64,000 bases of DNA from Gnetum montanum (taxonomy: Eukaryota > Streptophyta > Gnetopsida > Gnetales > Gnetaceae): contig MNCI01026937.1 of NCBI GenBank assembly GCA_015680685.1, positions 989,148-1,053,147 on the forward strand, in the 5' to 3' direction. Positions 58,765-64,000 of the stretch are shown here, piece by piece (positions within the stretch are counted from its first letter, which is position 1; every line of letters starts with the position of its first letter). Under the pieces are notes generated by a model, which was given only the letters and a program-made list of their open reading frames with translations, had not been told where the DNA came from and made no database searches. A program made the position numbers and the translations under genes.

Positions 58765-58852
58765 ATGAAAAGTGTATCATTGTATTTTCCTCAAAATGAT
58801 TTTATATGGATTCACTATTTATCAATACTTAGCACACTTAGCTAAACTGAGT

Positions 58853-58871
58853 TGTTTGACAATAGTGCCAA
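58853..58871 (-). promoter_or_regulatory. A2 primer-binding site, tRNA-Asp type
   Basis: The minus strand reads TTGGCACTATTGTCAAACA directly after the LTR; the TTGGCRCYxTTG core fits the Athila-type PBS also seen in A1 and A4. Confidence 0.72.
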
Positions 58872-59816
58872 TGATGAGCAGTGGGTAGTCCTTACACCTA
58901 ATCATATGAATCATAAGTGTTCACACACGATCTGGTTGAATTCCATGGACTTGGTTACCTAAGTTGCCAATATTCCTAAATAATGAATTGTGCAACTGTA
59001 AGTCATTATCTTTCCAATCCACACCTGTGTTAAGCAGTGCATATGGTTAAGTGTGGTTGAGGCATAAGATATTTATTTTTATATTTTTTATTATTTTCCT
59101 TGTATTTTCTAGATGATTATATGAATATTTAATGATTAAATTAACTAACTAATTAACTACTTCATCAACTAACTATCCTAACATGGAGTATCTATTCCCA
59201 TTTTCCATACACATCTTGAACTAATATTAACATTGCTAGGTTACCAAGTGTATACTACTAGGTGCACTAAGTATCCACTACTAGGATTATCAAACATTAA
59301 TATGTTATGCTCGAAATGGTCATACTCACATTGCTTAAGAATGATAATATTAACTACTTAAGAACATGAATGTAAATTGCATGTAAAATAAAGTGCTAAA
59401 AAGTAGAATTAAACTAGTCTAAGTGCTGCCATAGATATAGAAAATCTCAATTTTATTGTTATCCATGCAAATGTATCCAAGTACATGTGCACTTGAATAA
59501 AATTTCATACAATCTCATAAATCCATGCTATGGGCACTCAGAGGGAAAATATTCTAACTCTCAAAGGAAGAAACTACAAGAATTCAACTAAGACTAAGAT
59601 TGAAAGGTACCATAAATGCAAGGGGTATGCGTATTTATATAGGCAANCTGAAAGGTACCATAAATGCAAGGGGTATGCGTATTTATATAGGCAATGACTG
59701 CATCAACATCGATGTACCTGCATCAATGCATCTTAGCATGCATCGATGGTGATATGTCAACAAGGTTGTGTCAACAGGCATGCATCGATGTAGCTTGCAT
59801 TATTGATGGTTCATCA
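58872..59816 (-). repeat. A2 5' LTR
   Basis: TGATGAGCAGTG...GGTTCATCA, 945 bp as given, including a false 47-base duplication around N 59647. TATA on the minus strand is GCCTATATAAATACGC (59644-59632, repeated by the artefact). The outer zone 59707-59800 has TGCATCGATG, CATCGATG and TGTCAAC motifs, several as inverted pairs. Followed by TGGTT (59817-59821). Confidence 0.87.
59647..59647. other. Probable unmerged contig overlap
   Basis: Bases 59601-59646 recur as 59649-59694 across one N. The partner LTR (17600-17680) has the segment once, which supports an assembly artefact. Confidence 0.88.
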
Positions 59817-59821
59817 TGGTT

Positions 59822-60315
59822 TAATACCATGACCTAACCACAAGTCATGGTCTTTAAATTAGAAAACCATGGATTGTGGTAAAACATAATGAGTCATGGT
59901 TAATAAGCAATAGATAATTAATTTAAATTTAGGAGGGTACGATCCCTCCATGGGTCATGAATGCATTGTCAACCCCAAATTGTGGTAATGCAAATTTATC
60001 ATAGGTCTTGACAAGAGACAACGAGTTATAGTGTTGTCATCATGGCTTCATCATTAGTCATGGTGATGTTAAAATTGCAAATTATCGTACCACATGTTAT
60101 AATAACCTTGTCGTTGGACATTGTTCAAAACACAATTAAATTAATTTTCTTGAATTTCTTGAGTTTTGAAGCACAAATTGTGATGAAATTCATATTTTTG
60201 GATTCATCTCGATGTCTTACACGAATTAGATTGAATTTGATGTGATGATTTCAAACTGATAATATTGACCTTTAAACTTTTATAAATTGGCTGGAAGAGG
60301 AAATATATGATGTAA
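59822..60315. other. Host flank of A2 with CATGG-rich inverted motifs
   Basis: Contains many GTCATGGT/ACCATGAC copies (59828, 59847, 59908, 60058 and others), some as short inverted pairs such as ACCATGAC...GTCATGGT at 59828-59854. No coding signal. Could be a decayed inverted-repeat transposon, but ends and target duplications were not found. Confidence 0.35.
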
Positions 60316-61573
60316 TGTTGAATTTGTTGATCTATTTGATGTTTTGATGTATTAAAACTTAGAAATAAAGAAATGTGTTTTGTTAATTTGGACATGTATG
60401 TAAGATTCAAGGAACATCATGCTACCTCCCTCAAGACGAAGATGTTGCTAAGTTCATGTCAAGAATAATAAGTTAGAAGCTAATTTAGGATCAAACTAGA
60501 GTGTCAAGTTTCAAAGAAGATGGATGAAGAAGAAGCCAAGGTATTATTTTTTATCAAACCAAGATATAGGGTGGATGTCCCACCAAAGTCCTAAAATTAT
60601 TTCAGCCAAATTCAATAGTCTAGGATCAAAGGTTAGGAATGTTTCAAGATGGACATCCATCTTCTTCTAGGATGCTTAGCCTAAGATCTGTACAAAGTGG
60701 ACATCCAAACTTCAAGTGGGATGTACCAAATAGTCATTGAAACAAAATAAAAAGTCATTCTAAGTTATTTTTCCACTTCAATTTAACTCAAAGTCAAGAA
60801 CAAAAGTCTAGGAAGACTAAGTTACAAAAGTTATAGACTTGCCAAGTTTTAAAACACATTACTAGACATTTTTAGATTGGATTAGCTACACAAACATCTC
60901 AATCTTTAGACAATCTTATTCATACATTAATCAAGGCTAATTATTCTTGCTAGGAAGCTTTACTATAGTTGCGTATCTCTTCTCTAAGGGTTTGGCATCA
61001 ACATGTTTTCTTGATCTATTTTAATTGCTTTGCATTTCCTTTTTATAGGGCTTATTATTTTGTGTGCCCTAGTATCTTATCCAGTTGTATAGATTAGATT
61101 TGTGAAATTATTTCCTACACATTTCATCTATTATTTTCACATATTGATCTTAGAAGCTTTGGGTTTTCTTTGAGGAGAAAGTTCCACATTGTTCTATGAT
61201 GCCCTAAGTACTTTGTACTTTATGCATTTCAAGGGATTATCAAGTGTTTGTGATTTTTCGCTAAGGATTTTGGTGTATCTTGCAAGAGCACCATTAATCT
61301 TAGCCTTACAAGGTTTTTGAAAGTTATGAGGGCTACCAAGCTTAGAGATCTCTTAGTCAACACCCTACAAAGAGTGTGTTGCATATAAGGGTTTACCATC
61401 ACGATATCCTATATGACTTTTCTGTTTGTGAAAATTTAAACTAATGAGCTTTATCATGCACATCAATGAGTGTGTTTAATTTGTGCATTAATTCATTTTC
61501 ATTTTAGTATTTAATGTTTTATTTTTTGCATTTATATAAAAATTCATTCAACCCTCATCATTTGAGTTCAACA
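60316..61573 (+). repeat. Probable copia (SIRE-like) LTR
   Basis: Starts TGTTGAATTTGTTGATC and ends GAGTTCAACA, giving TGTTGAA/TTCAACA terminal inverted repeats. Length 1258 bp and the opening text TTTGATGTTTTGATGTATTA suit SIRE-type LTRs. No target duplication (TGTAA left, ATCTT right), so this may be the 5' LTR of a truncated element; the text after 61573 (AGTATTATTAGAGTTT) could be a decayed Met-type PBS. Confidence 0.45.
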
Positions 61574-62034
61574 ATCTTTAAGTATTATTAGAGTTTAGTG
61601 ACCATTTCTAGATTGATAACCTAAAAAATGGAAGTGTTGGTGTTCCCACAAAATTATTCTTTTATAACCTTGCAATGACAACTCCATGAATTAGATGTTA
61701 AGTATCCAACTCACGGTCCTAAATGATCTTTAAGTCAATATAACCCTTAATAAATTAATGATCATAACATGAATGAGCATGAACTTCCACTCAAATATGG
61801 ACTTAGCCTACTGTCCATGTGTTATCCATGAACTAGGACACAACAATGAGAATGATGAAAAATAATAAGTCTAAGTAACAAAATTGGTAATGTCTATTCT
61901 AATGCAAATAAAAACCAAGTATGGGAATTATGCTTATGATGACTTAGAATAAAAAGAAAATAATAAACAAGAGGACAGTTATGGGGGAAAGGATTTTGGT
62001 ATTCCCTTCCCATTGGGTGCTATTGTACTTTGAA
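61574..62034. other. AT-rich sequence, nothing recognised
   Basis: No reading frame and no match elsewhere in the window. May be interior of the copia element that starts at 60316. Confidence 0.4.
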
Positions 62035-62115
62035 TTGTAAAGTTGCATACATGAGGTGTTACCTTAGTGGTAAGACTTCTAATTTGGTTTGCTAGACAAT
62101 GCTAAGTTATAAAGT
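62035..62115 (+). repeat. SINE-like repeat, copy 1
   Basis: GAGGTGTTACCTTAGTGGTA (62053) resembles a tRNA-type pol III A box with the TRGCNNAGTGG pattern. The segment GAGGTGTTA...CTTCTAATTTGGT recurs at 62228. No clear B box in this copy. Confidence 0.35.
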
Positions 62116-62204
62116 TTTAATTTTCCAGATTGTTTCTTTTTTCAAAAAAAGAGGTGCAACACTAGAAGAGGTCATCTATCCTACTGCTACTCTAGCCTAA
62201 GTAT

Positions 62205-62325
62205 GCTTAATTACAAAGTTTTAATGGGATTTGAGGTGTTAGCCTAGTGGTTAGCCTTTTGATTTGGTAACCTGAAGTTATTAGTATAGGGGTTGAACCC
62301 CACCCTTGGTAGGAAAAAGGGTTGC
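62205..62325 (+). repeat. SINE-like repeat, copy 2, with A and B boxes
   Basis: GAGGTGTTAGCCTAGTGGTT (62228): TTAGCCTAGTGG is a good A box, and GGGTTGAACCCC (62290) 50 bases on is close to a B box (GGTTCGANNCC). Spacing and order match tRNA-derived plant SINE heads. Copy 1 lies 175 bases to the left. No poly(A/T) end or target duplication was defined. Confidence 0.45.
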
Positions 62326-62902
62326 TTGAAAACATGGATAAATACATGATGGGCATTTGTTGACTAACCATAAAATTTACTATTTTGGACTAAGCTATTA
62401 CCAATGAGCCATTGAGTTGTGCATATTTAGAGGTAGTTTGACTAATTACGTTGGAAAAACTGTGTTAGTCCGATGCATATGTCCTAATGTAGATGCACGG
62501 GTAGATATGGGTTAATCCTAAGACGCAATCTAGACCTATGTCAACATTTAATCATGAAACATTGTATTAAGCTAATAACCTTACGGAAGCATTGGAATTT
62601 CATCAAGTAAACGTCGGTGTGTAGGTAAGAATGGCCCTAGTTTCCATGGGTCGAAAACAAATTTTCGGTTTCCCTGTATGTTATGTTATGTGTGGTGAAC
62701 GCGTTGGTTTTCTTGCAAGACTGTCTTCACAAGGACCTAAAACCCAACAACACTTTCGAGAAAGCTTCAGCTCTCCGTCCTTTCCCCGTGTTTCCGGCAA
62801 CGCCTCGTGATTGGCTTCACACGGCACTCCGGACCCGAACGCCCAAGCGATGAGCGACTCCGAGCACCAGACCACGCAGGGAAGCCGCTGAAGCCGAGAT
62901 AG
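62326..62902 (+). other. Upstream region of the DUF7906 gene
   Basis: Base composition changes from AT-rich to GC-rich over about 62700-62850, just before the coding start. No certain TATA was seen; GGATAAATAC at 62335 is far upstream. The segment should hold promoter and 5' UTR. The in-frame TAG at 62900-62902 ends any longer upstream reading. Confidence 0.5.
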
Positions 62903-64000
62903 ATGCCACGGAAGTTGTCAGCGTGGGCGCCACCGATGCATCTCCAAGCCCTAACGCAGCGGGCGGCACCGCTGCTGCCACTGCTGCTAACAATCCTGGC
63001 GACGACAGCGACGGCGTCGTGGTATCCACTGGGGCTGGACGCAGCCATGGCGCAGCAGCAGCGCTCCGATCCGGTGCCGGCCAACGACACGCTTCTCTCC
63101 CTTCCCAACTCTCTGCGGAAGGCCCTGTCCCGGCCTTCGCACACGACGCTGTCGGAGCGCGTGTCGTACCTGCGCAACCTGGAATGGGTGCTGCCGCTGC
63201 ACGTCAAACTGGTGGGCTTCGCACCGGAGGAACGCCGCCTGTTGCAGGCGCACATGCCCAAGTACGTGGACAGCATCCGTCACGACGAGCACCCCGCCGT
63301 GACGGCCGCGGCCGCCGCCGTCGACACGCTCGCCATCGCCAGCAAACTCGTGGTGCACGTCGCCGCCGTCGCCGACCCGTCGCTGGCCGGGCGCCTCGGC
63401 GACGCCATCGGCTCCGCCATGGCTTCCTCTCACCCGGCGCCGTTCCCGGGCCGTTCCCGTCTCCAGGCCGTCCCGCACACCGCCGTGGACGCGCTGCTGT
63501 CCCAGCACGCGGACACCGCCTCCGCCGCGGCGTACACGATCTTCCTGATGCGGCTGCCGGTGCAGGAGCGCCCCTACGCGTACTCGTACGGCGGCGAGTC
63601 CCGGGAGGCGTGCCTGGGGAGCCTGTACACCGGCGCCGACCGCTACATGTGGCTCGATCTCACGGCCGGGCCCGTCGAGTACGGCCCGTCCGTGTCCGGC
63701 GAAGGCGCGGCGCAGCCCCCGCACGGATCCCCCCCTCTGGCGGACCTCGCTGCGCTCCTGTGGTCGGCCTCGCAGTTCCTGCTCCGGCCGGCGCTCCGCG
63801 TGCCGGCCTACTTCGACCCCACCATCAGCGTCCATTTGTTCCACATCCACTCCGCCGCGGCCTCCTCCTCTGCCTCCGCCTCTGCCATCGACTGGAACGC
63901 CATCGAGTCCGCTTTCAGAACGAGTTCCCCGCATTCGTTGCTGTTCTCGCAGCAGCAGCTGCGCTTCCGGCGATTCTCCCTGGATCTGATGCAGTGCCCG
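62903..64000 (+). CDS. DUF7906 family secretory protein (At3g28720-like), 5' part
   Basis: Open from ATG 62903 (first in frame after TAG) through 366 codons to the window edge with no stop. A second in-frame ATG at 62936 (MHLQALTQRAAPLLPLLLTI) is an equally good start. Either gives a signal peptide: hydrophobic core LLPLLLTILATTA, likely cleavage near TATAS/WYP. Domain text: LPNSLRKALSR, VLPLHVKLVGFAPEERRLL, LQAVPHTAVDALLSQHADT, ERPYAYSYGGESREACLGSL, DRYMWLDLTAGPVEYGPSVS, LLWSASQFLLRPALRVPAYF and DWNAIESAFRTSS; these match the Arabidopsis At3g28720-type proteins that I recall in order and spacing. The DLTAGPVEYGP stretch is the most telling. About half of the usual length is present. The biochemical role is not established; the signal peptide implies the ER or beyond. 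No intron in the visible part. GC-rich with strong GC3. Confidence 0.88.
   Translation, partial: MPRKLSAWAPPMHLQALTQRAAPLLPLLLTILATTATASWYPLGLDAAMAQQQRSDPVPANDTLLSLPNSLRKALSRPSHTTLSERVSYLRNLEWVLPLHVKLVGFAPEERRLLQAHMPKYVDSIRHDEHPAVTAAAAAVDTLAIASKLVVHVAAVADPSLAGRLGDAIGSAMASSHPAPFPGRSRLQAVPHTAVDALLSQHADTASAAAYTIFLMRLPVQERPYAYSYGGESREACLGSLYTGADRYMWLDLTAGPVEYGPSVSGEGAAQPPHGSPPLADLAALLWSASQFLLRPALRVPAYFDPTISVHLFHIHSAAASSSASASAIDWNAIESAFRTSSPHSLLFSQQQLRFRRFSLDLMQCP

Larger units (their letters stand above)
2066..59816 (-). mobile_element. A2: Athila-like Ty3 element hosting the other insertions
   Basis: The outermost element of the nest, minus strand. Right LTR 58872-59816, PBS 58853-58871, gag 58701 to about 56300, PR near 56200, RT/RH 55260-54150, INT 53900-52660, a noncoding spacer, ORF X 20817-17994, PPT at 17758-17770, left LTR 2066-17757. 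The target duplication is TGGTT (2061-2065 and 59817-59821). The left LTR starts TAATGAG where the right starts TGATGAG, one transition. It is interrupted by C1 (in its left LTR) and by A3 with T1 inside it (in its spacer). RT with FMDD and the tRNA-Asp-type PBS point to the Athila lineage. Subtracting insertions leaves roughly 13 kb. Confidence 0.85.

Noticed and set aside
59828-60070. CATGG-rich segment as a MITE
   Set aside because: Short inverted pairs exist but no terminal inverted repeats or target duplication could be fixed, so only described as flank.
62767-63276. 169-codon minus-strand frame
   Set aside because: Also antisense to the DUF7906 5' end, with low-complexity R/S/A composition.
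62987-63934. 315-codon open frame on the minus strand
   Set aside because: It is the antisense shadow of the GC-rich DUF7906 exon; its composition (G, R, A, V rich) is that of a GC-driven frame and the plus strand has signal peptide and family motifs.

Overview
The window is nuclear DNA of a land plant. About 59 kb of it is a nest of LTR retrotransposons that are AT-rich and full of stop codons. Only the right edge holds an intact gene, the GC-rich 5' part of a DUF7906 (At3g28720-like) secretory protein gene (62903 to the window end). Nearly every codon of that gene ends in G or C, which is common in monocots, but I cannot name the species. I saw no tRNA or rRNA genes, no organellar DNA and no CRISPR array.

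Layout, outermost first. (i) 1-1340: end of an Athila-like Ty3 element on the minus strand (A4), with LTR, tRNA-Asp-type PBS and gag start. (ii) 2066-59816: Athila-like element A2 on the minus strand, TSD TGGTT, with gag, PR, RT/RH, INT and a 3' ORF here called ORF X. (iii) Copia element C1 (2207-17039, minus, TSD ATCTT) sits in the left LTR of A2. (iv) Athila-like A1 (3386-11954, minus, TSD GTAGA) sits in C1; it has gag and ORF X but no pol. (v) Athila-like A3 (22375 to about 52200, minus) sits in the interior of A2. (vi) A 20.3-kb Tat-lineage Ty3 element T1 (23310-43613, plus, TSD ATAGA) sits in the ORF X of A3. (vii) A solo LTR (47922-48600, TSD CTTAG) also sits in A3. Right of A2 come a probable copia LTR (60316-61573), two SINE-like repeats and the host gene.

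Two systems stand out. First, three diverged Athila-like elements carry the same extra gene in the position env takes in related elements. ORF X (about 910 aa in A1) has a basic N-terminus, a conserved helical domain and a long coiled coil. In all three copies it is preceded at matching distances by a TATA box, an untranslated exon, an intron-like segment and a splice-acceptor position abutting the ATG. The DNA just upstream of each TATA repeats the short palindromic motifs of that element's own LTR. ORF X therefore looks like an independently promoted accessory gene whose promoter follows its LTR, a layout that recalls element-encoded anti-silencing factors. That function is a hypothesis.

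Second, T1 carries a spliced antisense gene (36003 down to 30599) with at least six GT-AG introns of 83-141 bp, lying between its protease and reverse transcriptase. A heptamer-rich sequence (CACGCTG and variants) recurs in the T1 LTRs, its leader and the 5' part of this antisense gene.

All transposon genes are broken, mostly by TAG/TAA where CAG, CAA or TGG is expected, as expected of old methylated copies. Three single-N positions are flanked by 46-54 bp direct duplications and look like unmerged contig overlaps.
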